Below, piece by piece: positions 22,214-31,037 of a stretch of 64,000 bases of DNA. The first letter of the stretch is position 1; every line of letters begins with the position of its first letter. Source of the stretch: Volutella citrinella (taxonomy: Eukaryota; Ascomycota; Sordariomycetes; Hypocreales; Nectriaceae); assembly GCA_034401135.1 (NCBI GenBank), contig JAWZSP010000003.1, positions 5,518,001 through 5,582,000 on the forward strand, read 5' to 3'. Below the pieces are notes generated by a model. That model was given only the letters and a program-made list of their open reading frames with translations. It searched no databases and was not told the origin of the DNA. The position numbers and the translations under genes are program-made.

Positions 22214-22718
22214 ATTGAAGCAAGGGTGTGATTGGCGGGTATCCGAAATGAACAATGGGTGGCTATCTATCAACTGATTACAGAAAGCTGAGATCAAACG
22301 TCGTCCAAGGCGCGGGATGTGTTGGCGTGGTGATATCAAGGCGCGGCCTTACAATTGTGCCCGATGCCGGGTGACTGTGATAAGACCGGAGGTGGAAGGT
22401 TCGTGGCGGATCACAGACCGTGATCCGACGGCCCGTGATCCGCCACCAAGCGAAAAGAAAAGGAAAAAAAAATAAAAAATTGTAAATCTTTGTATCAAAA
22501 TATTTTAATTTCTCTCTCCCCCCCATCTCTCCCTCTTTGCCTTACCTCTCTCTCTCTTACTCCTCTCTCCTCCCCCCCTCTCCATCTCCTTACAAAGATG
22601 TCCGTAGGAGTGTACGGAGATCATCTGCTATTTGACTACAAAAGTTCTGAGCTCATACACCTGCTTCTCATAGCTATACCTGCCGCCCTGCTGAGGGGGG
22701 TTTGGCAGTATGCACTGG
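22214..22718. promoter_or_regulatory. Upstream region of the esterase, with polypyrimidine tract
   Basis: It holds the esterase promoter with ATCCGACGG at 22423-22431. Next to it is an inverted pair around GGCGGATCACAGACCGTGATC. From 22507 to 22590 there is an almost pure C/T tract. The segment 22250-22440 is partly repeated at 23785-23970. No gene is seen. Confidence 0.5.
22423..22431 (-). promoter_or_regulatory. Putative regulator site CCGTCGGAT, esterase promoter
   Basis: Nine of ten bases of the cluster motif on the minus strand, 210 bp upstream of the esterase ATG. Confidence 0.45.
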
Positions 22719-23150
22719 TCAATAATTTGTCTTGAGAGTAATGTTAGTTTTCGTAATAGATAAACAGGTAAATATAGTCACTAACTTGGTTGCAGCCTAT
22801 AACACTGGTCAGTCCCTTTAATCTTCAATGTGTATAAATAAACAGTTTCAACTTACCCAGCAATCTGTGAAGTTAACAACGCGATCTTCGTTGTATCTCG
22901 TGAAAATAAGCTGCACATGGTAACCCTTCCCTTGCAGTGTGTTTGATTTCCTGTCGCAATAATCGCCGGTGCATTTTTCTTTGGTAGCATCGCACAGCTC
23001 CTCTCGCAGCGTGTAGGCTGCAGCCACGATTTCAGGATTGCTTCCATCTGTCAATGGCTGGCCATTCATGCCGGTAGCAGTATTACAGTCAGCAGCAAGG
23101 GTGGCCTGCCAGAGGCTGAAGAGAGTCAGGATAATACCAGCAACCTGCAT
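22719..23150 (-). CDS. Small cysteine-containing secreted protein
   Basis: Exon 1 is 23150-22857, starting ATG with signal peptide MQVAGIILTLFSLWQATLA. The mature part starts ADCNTATGMNG and has five cysteines in exon 1 (DCN, LCD, KCT, YCD, DCW), so a sixth is expected or one is free. A GTAAGT donor follows DCW. The best acceptor is TATAG at 22801-22797 with a CTGAC branch site just upstream, which gives a last exon 22796-22719. An unspliced ending two residues after DCW is the alternative. The layout (Ala-Asp-Cys-Asn after the signal peptide, paired Cys) resembles the start of the 566-aa secreted protein at 36.5-38.3 kb. I recognise no named family. It lies inside the D-amino-acid cluster but has no obvious part in it. 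Confidence 0.5.
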
Positions 23151-23693
23151 TTTTACGAGATTGCTGGTGTTTGTGTTATGTGCTGTGTTATTGCGTCTTT
23201 GTGTGCGTTGCGGAGCGAGATGATGGAGGCGTTCATCCGAGAGCAGCGACATGGAGTTTTTAAATCCCTTTTCAAATAGTCCTTGTCATGCATTAAAATG
23301 TTCCTGCGCAAGTTTGAAACCCTTCAGCTAGAATCCTGTGCCGGTTTGGGTTAGGGTTGACGATTTGGAATAGCTAAGCGCGGCGTTTCGGGATTTGATG
23401 TACTAAATATATCTCCTCAGCCTGGCCCATTCCCTGAAAGGCCCTGAATTGGAGCCACCAGAGCGGCCGCCGGCGATTTGTTGTCGCCACTGCATCCTTC
23501 GGGCGACACCGGCGGGGCGAAGGATGCGAATCGGGAACTTCCCCGGGCAGCTGCTTATTAGTAAATTATTTGCTAGCTGTTTGGACGGCAAGGAACGGCC
23601 GAACCGGGCGGGAGTTTGTGAGGAGGATAGGAATGGTAGCTAATCTAAAATCTAATAATACGCACTCTGCGCTTTGGTGAAACATAAGGTCCA

Positions 23694-23785
23694 GATAGAT
23701 ATATAGCAGAGGAGGCAACTGAGGAGCCAAGGGCCTGAACAATCGCAGGCCTTCTCAAGGTCGCCGGCACTGATGGTGGACACAA
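23694..23785 (-). pseudogene. Decayed fragment of the cluster regulator gene (or a paralogue)
   Basis: These roughly 90 bp align without gaps to 27322-27413 inside the Zn2Cys6 regulator at about 80 percent identity. Twelve of about 18 differences, read from intact to relic, are C-to-T or G-to-A, as RIP would leave. On the minus strand the frame still reads STISAGDLEKACD and then GPWLLSCLL, against STISAGDLEEGRD and GPWLLSRLL in the intact gene. It joins directly to the esterase-promoter copy. Confidence 0.6.
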
Positions 23786-23970
23786 TGGGTGGCTATCTAT
23801 CAACTGATTACACAAAGCTGAGATCAAAGTCATCCAAGGCGCGGCCTTACAATTGTGCCCGGTGCCGAGTGTCTGTGAGTGCATGAACCAGGACATCCGA
23901 TCACAGTGCCTGATAAGACGGGAGGCGGAAGCTTGGTGGCGGATGACGGTCCGTGATCCGACGGCCCGTC
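23785..23970. repeat. Diverged copy of the esterase upstream region
   Basis: It matches 22250-22440: both contain ATGGGTGGCTATCTATCAAC, GCGGCCTTACAATTGTGCCC and GTGATCCGACGGCCCGT, with insertions between. The copy includes ATCCGACGG at 23956-23964. It has no esterase coding part attached. Confidence 0.7.
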
Positions 23971-24139
23971 TCCACTCTGCCGACGGGAGTGGGAGGTAGG
24001 CCTCGAAGCGGACCGAGACAAAGGGCTGCCTATCTCCTGCCGGATGGTTACCCCCGGCATCTTTACATCAAGTGATTAGAGATAATCAAGTACGGTATCA
24101 ACTGTATCTATTCATGCTATCTAGCTAGAGGCTAGAGAC

Positions 24140-24620
24140 CTAGAGCTTGGCAATCGGTGTCGCGCTTGGGGAGATGGCAACAGCCTCAATCTCGACATCG
24201 GTGCCAAGAGGGAGCTGCTGCACTGCCACACACGTCCGGGCCTGTTGCAGATTAGAGAGAGTCACACGATGAATTAAACCGGGCGAAGGAGAGACTTGCC
24301 GGCTTGGGAAGGGTAGTAAAGAACTCGTCCCAGGTCTCGTTCACCATGGCGAAGCTGGACATGTCGGTGAGGTAGATGTTGGCCTTGAGGACCTTGTCCA
24401 TGCTGCTACCTGCAGCTTCGACGACAATCTTGAGATTGCTGAGGGCCTGGCGGGCGCGGTCTTTGGTGGTGCCGTCGATCAACTTCATGGTGACAGGGTC
24501 GAGCCCCATGGAGCCGCTGCAATGGACGAGGCCGTTGTGCACAGTCGCCAGGGAGAATTGAGGGAGTGGTGTGGGGGCGCCAGGCGCAAAGACGGCGGCA
24601 TGCTTGTGCTCCGAGCTCAT
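24140..24620 (-). CDS. RidA/YjgF-type 2-iminobutanoate/2-iminopropanoate deaminase, peroxisomal
   Basis: Exons 24620-24300 and 24241-24140 encode 140 aa. The 58-bp intron has a GC donor (G|GCAAGT) and an AACAG acceptor; no GT donor keeps the family sequence. Family signs are LVHCSGSMGLDP, RARQALSNLKIVVEAAGSSMDKVLKANIYLTDM and, after the intron, ARTCVAVQQLPLGTDVEIEAVA, where the Arg binds the imino-acid carboxylate and the Glu-Ile-Glu is conserved. RidA proteins hydrolyse reactive imines/enamines to 2-oxo acids and ammonia. Imines are the direct product of D-amino-acid oxidase. The protein ends IAKL, so AKL is a PTS1 and places it with the oxidase in the peroxisome. It is divergent from the aminotransferase gene. 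Confidence 0.93.
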
Positions 24621-24994
24621 GATGAGATATTGGATGACTTGTGCTGGTGTGGTAGAATTTTGGAATAATCAAGCCGTGTCCATCTACCCATGGGCTTCGG
24701 CATCAACTTGAATCTCTGCCGTTGCACCCAGGCAACCAGCCAGGAGGCGCTTAGCATCGGGATTCCCATTGACATTCATCCGATGACAACCCGCGCATCC
24801 GACGGTCCGTTTCTAGGGATCCGGACCACCTGTGAAGCTTCGCTAGTCGGAGGTCAAGCCCCAGAGCGGCGACCGGCCCCTTGAACAATAATAAATGTCG
24901 TGGCCTTGATGATGAACACAAGGCAGAGTACATGTACGCCTCTGCGCATGACAACAAGGCCTGCCAGGTAGAGTGACGACGCAATCATCCAGCC
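24621..24994. promoter_or_regulatory. Divergent promoter of RidA and aminotransferase
   Basis: 374 bp between starts. CATCCGATG at 24778-24786 and CATCCGACGG at 24796-24805 sit almost midway, with CGGTCCG just after. No gene is visible. Confidence 0.6.
24796..24805 (-). promoter_or_regulatory. Putative regulator site CCGTCGGATG, RidA/aminotransferase promoter
   Basis: A perfect copy of the 10-mer on the minus strand, 176 bp from the RidA start and 190 bp from the aminotransferase start. A related half site, CATCCGATG, lies 18 bp away. Confidence 0.5.
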
Positions 24995-26351
24995 ATGTCG
25001 TTGACCTCGGCCCATCAGGAGTCCATCTTTGAAACAATCCAGTCCGTTAGTCCGGCGGGACCGTTCGCCCTGGAGAGCCAATTCAGAGAAGATGTGGACC
25101 CGAACAAGGTCAATCTCATCATCGGCGCCTATCGGGATGATCAAGGCCAACCATGGGCTCTGCCTTCGGTGGCCGAGGTGTGTACACCAGCCGAACAGCC
25201 TTGGACACCTTGCTGACTGACCATTGGGCCAGGCCAAGAAACGCTTTGCATCAGAGGTGCTACACCATGAATACCTGCCCCTGCAAGGCGACAGCGTGTT
25301 CCTCAAGGCAGCGAGGGAGCTCATCTTTGGCGACGAAGTGGTAGTCGAGACCGGCACACCACCTCTTCCGGTAGCCTCCATCCAGACTGTGTCTGGGACG
25401 GGAGCCAACAGCCTCATCGCCAAGTTTCTACAAAAGCATGGCAGCATGGCCAACGTGTGGCTGCCCAACCCGACCTGGGTCAACCACAAGGACATCTGGG
25501 CCGAAAACGCACCCGATATCAGGGTGCAATGGTATCCTTACTACAACGACTCGGCCAGATCTATCGACATGGACGGCATGATCAGTTGCCTGCGGCAGCA
25601 CGCACAAAAGGGGGATGCCATTCTTCTGCACGCCTGTGCCCACAATCCAACAGGCATGGACCCGACCGAGGACCAATGGCGACATCTGGCTGTTCTGTGT
25701 CGCGAGCTCCATCTGTTCGTCGTCTTCGATGCGGCATACCAGGGCTTTGCCTCAGGCGACCTCGACCGCGATGCCTGGGCAGTCCGTCATTTTCTGCAGT
25801 CCGAGCCTGGCCTCGAGCTGGCCGTTTGTCAGTCATTCTCCAAGAACCTGGGCCTCTACGGCGAGCGAGTTGGTGCCCTTCACGTGGTGGTAGCCCGATC
25901 GTCAACAACGGACCCGGCCGCCACCGCCGCGCGCGTGCAAGACCATCTCATCGAAATCCACCGGGCTTGCGTCTCCATGGCGCCGCTTTTCGGCTCCCGT
26001 GTTGCTGCGGGTGTGTTGGGGCATAATGACCTACGAGACATGTGGGAGAGGGACCTGGCCATCATGAGCGGCCGTATTCGGGCCATGCGGGAGGCGCTAC
26101 ACGACGAGCTGGTGAGGCTGGGGACACCCGGCTCCTGGGATCATGTCGTGGAGCAGACAGGCATGTTTTCATATTTGGGCTTGTCCGAGACGCAGGTCGC
26201 CACCCTGCTGAAGGACCACCATGTGTATATGCTGCCGTCGGGGAGGGCGTCAATCTGCGGGCTTACAGAGGCAAATGTCACATACACGGCGAGTGCCATC
26301 CACTCCGTCGTCATGGCCGCCGCGGAAGCACAGATGCCGTCTAAATTGTAA
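24995..26351 (+). CDS. Aspartate-type aminotransferase (PLP, class I), peroxisomal
   Basis: Exons 24995-25177 and 25233-26351 encode 433 aa. Eukaryotic aspartate-aminotransferase features are present: VNLIIGAYRDDQGQPWALPSV near residue 38, GDSVFLKAARELIFGD, TVSGTGANSL, WLPNPTWVNH, HACAHNPTGMDPT with the cofactor Asn, FVVFDAAYQGFASGDLDRDA, and the PLP lysine in QSFSKNLGLYGERVGAL at about residue 265. A C-terminal Arg needed for dicarboxylate binding may be the one in LPSGRASICGL. It exchanges amino groups between amino acids and 2-oxo acids. The last residues are PSKL, a canonical SKL PTS1. In this setting it could re-aminate the 2-oxo acid released by oxidase and RidA. It is convergent with the regulator gene, with 70 bp between stops. 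Confidence 0.93.
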
Positions 26352-26421
26352 CGTAGCACAGGATAGTTGAGGTCCGGAGGAGATTGGGAGTAAGTCTGGG
26401 CGAAGACAATCGGCAGGTTCG

Positions 26422-28809
26422 TCACGAGAATCTGTTGGACGAGGATCCAGGATTCCCCAGCATGGTGTCCCATATGCTGATGCGCGGCGATAGGAAGTTA
26501 CCGAAGAGCTGGTCTGCCGAGAAGAGCATAGGCTCGCCATCAGGGAATGGATCCTGCTGAAAGCCCGACAAGGTGGCGGCGGCGGCAACGGCAGCGGGGT
26601 CCTCGGGCAAGTGACTGGCTATTGGTAATGTCGACGGTTGCGCTTGCGAAGGAGGTGTTTCGGCGTCCCTGTCCATTTGGGAGATGCTCGGAAGTCGCTG
26701 CAGCCCAACGATGCTTCGCCGGGGAGTTGGCGCGGACCTGACGAGAGAGCGACCAAACAGAGAACCAACAGAGCCGGGGGCGGGGTCTACCGAGAAGAAG
26801 CGGTCAATATCCAGGATGCCGAAGAGAGTAGAGATGTCAAATGAGACATCGCCGCTGTCCTCGTGCCTCGACTCGAATGAAATTGTTAGCTCTCTGCGAA
26901 GCAGCTCCAATCTCTGTGTCTGGGCCATCGTCAATTAATCGTCGTCATCGGAACACATGCACAAACACTCACAATGATGTTCAAGTTGGGCCAGGTGTTG
27001 CTGAGTCTCTGGATGAAGCGCAGGCACGTGTCGTTCTGAGACCTCGTGTCCTGCTGCTGGTGGCGCCGCTGTTGTTCCCCCAAAGCCCTGTTGTCCTCGA
27101 CAAAGCTCCGGTGCAGCTCTATGGTGGCCAGAACGGCGGCGCAGTAGGCGAAGAGCGGATCTGAGACGAAGAACTGGCGTGACTCGCAGAACTGGATGAA
27201 GTGCAGCAGCCAGGATGTGTGGTGGTCTCTCTGGAAAGCCACTTGCTGTAGGAAAAGCTCGGGCACGTTGGTGCGGCCGCGTAATTGAAGCATGATGAGA
27301 ATAGGGTGATAGAATATGCAGATGGACGTGTGGTAGAGGAGGCGGCTGAGGAGCCAAGGGCCCCAATAGTCGCGGCCTTCCTCGAGGTCGCCGGCACTGA
27401 TGGTGGACATCTTGATGAACCCGTAGCGATGGGTCGACGAGAGGTTCGAGTCAAGATGCATCAGTGACTCGACAGCTCGGACGACATCTGACTGGGAAGA
27501 CCAGGGCGGGAGACTGTCCCTGTTCCGGCCGCGGTCCTGGATATAAATCTGGGCAAGTAGCCAGATTTCGCTGAGTTGCGCTACGACGTGAAGAATGCCG
27601 TCCTGCTGGCGGGTCTCCTGATCGGCGCCAACGGCATCCGGCCTCGCAGGGCTCGTGGGGATCCCGGCTGGAGCCTGCGTTGGAGCTTGCGGCAGTCGGT
27701 ACACGGGGACTCCCTCGCCGGTGAGGCGCTGCAGTAGGATGACGCTCCAGTGACACCGGCTTCTCTCCTCCATCAGGCGGCTATGGCCAAAGTGGCGGGC
27801 GGGATGGCGGTCGAGGTTGCTGCTACGGGCCAGGGCCGCAACCTGCGATGTGTAGAGACGCATCCGGGCCATCTCGCCATCTATCGGGACGATGTCAGCT
27901 TCAATGTGGGATATGCCTTGGGAATGAACCTACTATGTAGGCTCGTAAGCGCAAGCAGGCACAGAGTCTGCAGTGTAGAGAGCTCGATGCGATCAGAGGC
28001 CATCTCTTCAGATGTCTTGCGCCGGGCCATGTCGGCATAGTAACTGGCGTCCCGGGCCGACGCCCTCTGAATGTCGGTTGACTCGGTGGTGAATCGTAGT
28101 GCAAGGGCCACTACGCCGTACACGACGGGCGGCTCTCGACTGGAAAAGGTCGTGACAAAGTCCTCGCGGCGGAAGAGCGGAAGTGGCTGGCAGTCACAGT
28201 ACCGGAGATACGTTGTAGCCATCTCGGCGGCCCACTGCGACGGTATGGCGGTGAGGTCTTCTTCTATTGTCGTGCCTGTGCCTGCTATACTGGCGGCCTG
28301 GCGCGGGTAGGCTGAGGAAGTGTTCGCTGTCTCCGGGGAGAGGCTCTGGCTATGCAGCCCGGGGGCGCGAGCGGGTTCGGGTGCCGCGGTCGGAAGGCTC
28401 CGGCGGTGCCTCAACTCTGTCAAGACCTCGGCCAGAGATGCTTCGAGGAAGTCCACACGGTCGCGCTATCGGAAACGTGAGTCAACTTTCCAGCGACATG
28501 TGTTGCTGCTCTCTGACGTACCAATTGCGACGATTCCGCTGCTGGTGGGGGGCCCACGGGACGACTATCGCGGCCTTGCCCTGTGCCGTGGCCTGTGTCG
28601 TGGCCTGAGTCATCACCAGCCTCACCAGTTCTGGAGACTTTCCCGAGCGACACCTCATAGGAGCACGGAACGCGAAGCCGGTCGCATGTGGTGCAAACCG
28701 GGCGGTCTCCGGTACACTTGGATTTCTTCCGTCGGCACGGATTGCACGCCTGTCGGGTCCGCTTCAAGAGACCCCGACCGTCCAACTCGGGCTCCAGTAC
28801 GTCTGACAT
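26422..28809 (-). CDS. Zn2Cys6 transcription factor with fungal_trans domain (likely cluster regulator)
   Basis: Four exons, 28809-28522, 28465-27934, 27880-26973 and about 26919-26422, give about 741 aa; all phases agree. The last acceptor has two in-frame choices six bases apart. The zinc cluster has Cys at 22, 25, 32, 39, 42 and 49, the exact CX2CX6CX6CX2CX6C spacing. A Gly/His-rich linker follows, then a coiled coil (RDRVDFLEASLAEVLTELR) across the first intron. The middle homology region contains LSTLQTLCLLALTSLHNGEMARMRLYTSQ and the usual long helical stretch up to about residue 580. It should act as a DNA-binding dimer in the nucleus. CCGTCGGATG lies 99 bp upstream of its own start, so autoregulation is possible. 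Its place at the cluster end is typical for a pathway-specific regulator. Confidence 0.92.
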
Positions 28810-28907
28810 GCCCACAATTTTTGGATGATACCGGCGCTGTAAAAGGGGCGGGATGAGATGTTGATGTTGTTGCAAATGATGATACTCTCTCGTCGGGTAG
28901 GAGAATG

Positions 28908-28917
28908 CCGTCGGATG
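28908..28917 (+). promoter_or_regulatory. Putative regulator site CCGTCGGATG, regulator promoter
   Basis: A perfect copy of the cluster 10-mer, 99 bp upstream of the ATG of the Zn2Cys6 gene. Confidence 0.5.
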
Positions 28918-29149
28918 GTTACCCGCGGGTATGTCCTGATCCAGAGGGGGTTAGTGGAACCTGACGCTAGTAGATAGTGGGAGATATCAGATAAGCACGC
29001 GTGGTCCAGGTTCAAGGAATTCCTACCAAGACCTGTATCAATAGATAACATCTTAAGATTAATCTGATTAGAATGATAATAAAGTCACCTAGTTATATAA
29101 ATGAGGGAGTCCCTCTACGAGGGAACATAATTGTGATACTACGAATTGT

Positions 29150-29548
29150 GAAATTTTGATAGATAAGGCGACTGGTGGTTTGAATTGCCCTATTAAGCTA
29201 GGCACAGCCCTATCGCTGCTTGTTGCGTGCCTTCTTCTGCAGCTTCTCCGCCACTTCCACCAGCTTCTTCAGCTAATTACCGTTCTTCTCCCTGATCCTG
29301 GAAAGGATATCCTTCTTCAGGCCTTTATTTCCTGTCTATAGGAAGTGGATGCTTTCCTTAGCCTCCATACTGACTTCCTTACCTATTAAATCATATCTAA
29401 ATATTAAGAGAAATATCAGCACCTCGTCGGATTGTGTGTTAGTTAGGATATTTCGTGGGTTCGGGCTTTTAGCCAGCAGCTTAAAGTTGATCGTTTTCTC
29501 TGAGAGAAGACCCTCTTTAGAGATAAAGGGAGCGTTGATTAGTGGCAT
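29150..29548 (-). pseudogene. Degenerate transposon-like coding remnant
   Basis: On the minus strand a frame reads MPLINAPFISKEGLLSEKT and continues for 70 codons to a stop near 29,336. In a neighbouring frame it goes on as LKKDILSRIREKNGN, a stop, and LKKLVEVAEKLQKKARNKQR. The stops are of the TAG/TAA type that C-to-T change of CAG or CAA would give, and the area is AT-rich. The heptad-like Lys/Leu/Glu end suggests a transposase-like tail, but I cannot name the family. Confidence 0.3.
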
Positions 29549-29571
29549 CTCGAGGTCGTTGGGCGGGAGAA

Positions 29572-29640
29572 GTGTGTGTGTGTGTGCGGGCGTTGGCTTG
29601 CTTGGCTGCTGGCTTGGTTGCTTGCTTGGCTGCTTGCTTA
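29572..29640. repeat. Simple repeats: (GT)n and GCTTGGCT-type
   Basis: A run of about eight GT units (29572-29586) is followed by imperfect copies of TTGCTTGGCT up to about 29640. Confidence 0.85.
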
Positions 29641-31037
29641 ATAAGAAGCTGGGGGAAAGGCATTATGATATAGCTGGCGCAAGCCCGGCGTTGGGTCATC
29701 CGGCGTGGATAACTTTGTCCTTGCGCCTGCGGCCATAAAGGTTTATTGCAACCTTCCTACAACCTTTGGTGGTACAGAGACCTTGATGGACAAGAAGGCC
29801 GCTATTTGCTGCATCTGTCAAATGCTAATTGTGACTTATTACGGACTAACACTGTGGTTGAGATGTTGGGTATGACATCTACTGTGAAATTTGCTGTGGT
29901 TTCTATTGTGTATATATCAGGCTGTGTGTTGCACGGGCTTGTTGACTATCTTCCATATAAATGAGGGAGTTTCCAATGTCACTACGGTGTTATTGAGCTC
30001 TTTCACCCTCTGAAAGCGGTCGTGAACCCGATGTTTCCCTGCGAGGAGGCGGGGTCACCTAGGCCTTACTCTTTGACACGATTCACGAACTAGTAATATT
30101 GAACTTACCTTCTCTCTTATTTTTTCTCTCCAGCTTAACACCAGAGGAGCCATCAGTTCAACGGGCAGAGGAGCCGCATCTCCCGCCGCCCGTCAACAAA
30201 CCGGTCAAACCCCAAGGACAGCTTTCCCGGCGCGACGGCATTCTAGCTCGGCTAGATGAGATCAAAGAATTAGTACTAGAGGATTCTCAAGAGAGCCACA
30301 GCGTCTCCATCCTAGCGACAGCGGGGGAAACGCCGACGACGACCCCCGGCCCTTGGACTAGGTTCTCTCACCTTACGGTTGGTAATTCAAAAAACGATCT
30401 GAAGCATGGATTCCCGTATGCAGCCCTACGATGCGAAGGTCTCTGCATAGTGAGGTCTTCTTCTGGCCCCCAAGAATCAGGTCTGGTGATAAGAAAGACG
30501 AAGTTGAGAGCCTGCATAAGCGCCGGGGTTGCATCGAGTCATTTCACGTCTCATGTTGGCGCGCGCGAAAGAGGCAAAGGAGCCGGAAGTCATGATGGTC
30601 TGCGCTAGGCCTCGAGGCCGGCCGGTGTTCAGAGGGGCTTTTAGGGGCTTTGGGGGTCAATGAGCCGTATTTTTAGCAAGCGCTGCGCCCATGGCTCGTG
30701 ATTGGCGCAGGGATGTGGCTTGTCGTGGTTTGCGGTCGTCGCTGCCGCCTTGTTCTGTCGTCACCAACAGCGCAAACCCAATATCCCCTACATCACCACC
30801 AACCCCAACAGCGCAGCCACTCAAGAAGACCATTGCCGACAGCCCCCGGGTGAGCCGAGACGACGCGTCAGCATCAAAGACGAGAACAGAACCAACAGCA
30901 ACCCGATGGGTGGAGCTGAATGAGGGAGCCGTGGGCCGATTGACCGACCAAGCCATCGACCGCCAACGACCACCGCAGACGACAGCTGACGACGACGACC
31001 GATCAATCGAACTGCAGGGCAGTACAAAGAGTCCACC

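Larger units (their letters stand above)
23151..24139. other. Gene-free stretch with decayed duplicates
   Basis: About 990 bp. At 23346-23356 there is a GGGTTAGGGTT. From 23694 to 23970 it holds remnants of the regulator gene and of the esterase upstream region, listed separately. No intact gene is seen. Confidence 0.55.
28810..31037. other. Gene-poor, transposon-like zone of 2.2 kb
   Basis: 28,810-28,960 is the regulator promoter. 29,000-29,150 is AT-rich. 29,150-29,550 holds a degenerate frame, and 29,572-29,640 simple repeats, both listed separately. The phrase ATATAAATGAGGGAGT occurs near 29,093 and again near 29,955, perhaps repeat ends. An open frame at 30,099-30,608 has no recognisable content. 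Confidence 0.45.

Noticed and set aside
29093..29975. Solo LTRs or an LTR pair around ATATAAATGAGGGAGT
   Set aside because: The shared phrase is only about 16 bp; the flanks do not align and no TG...CA ends or target duplications were found.
30099..30608. 169-aa open frame in the transposon-like zone
   Set aside because: No recognisable sequence and no splice or promoter support; the surrounding DNA looks repetitive.
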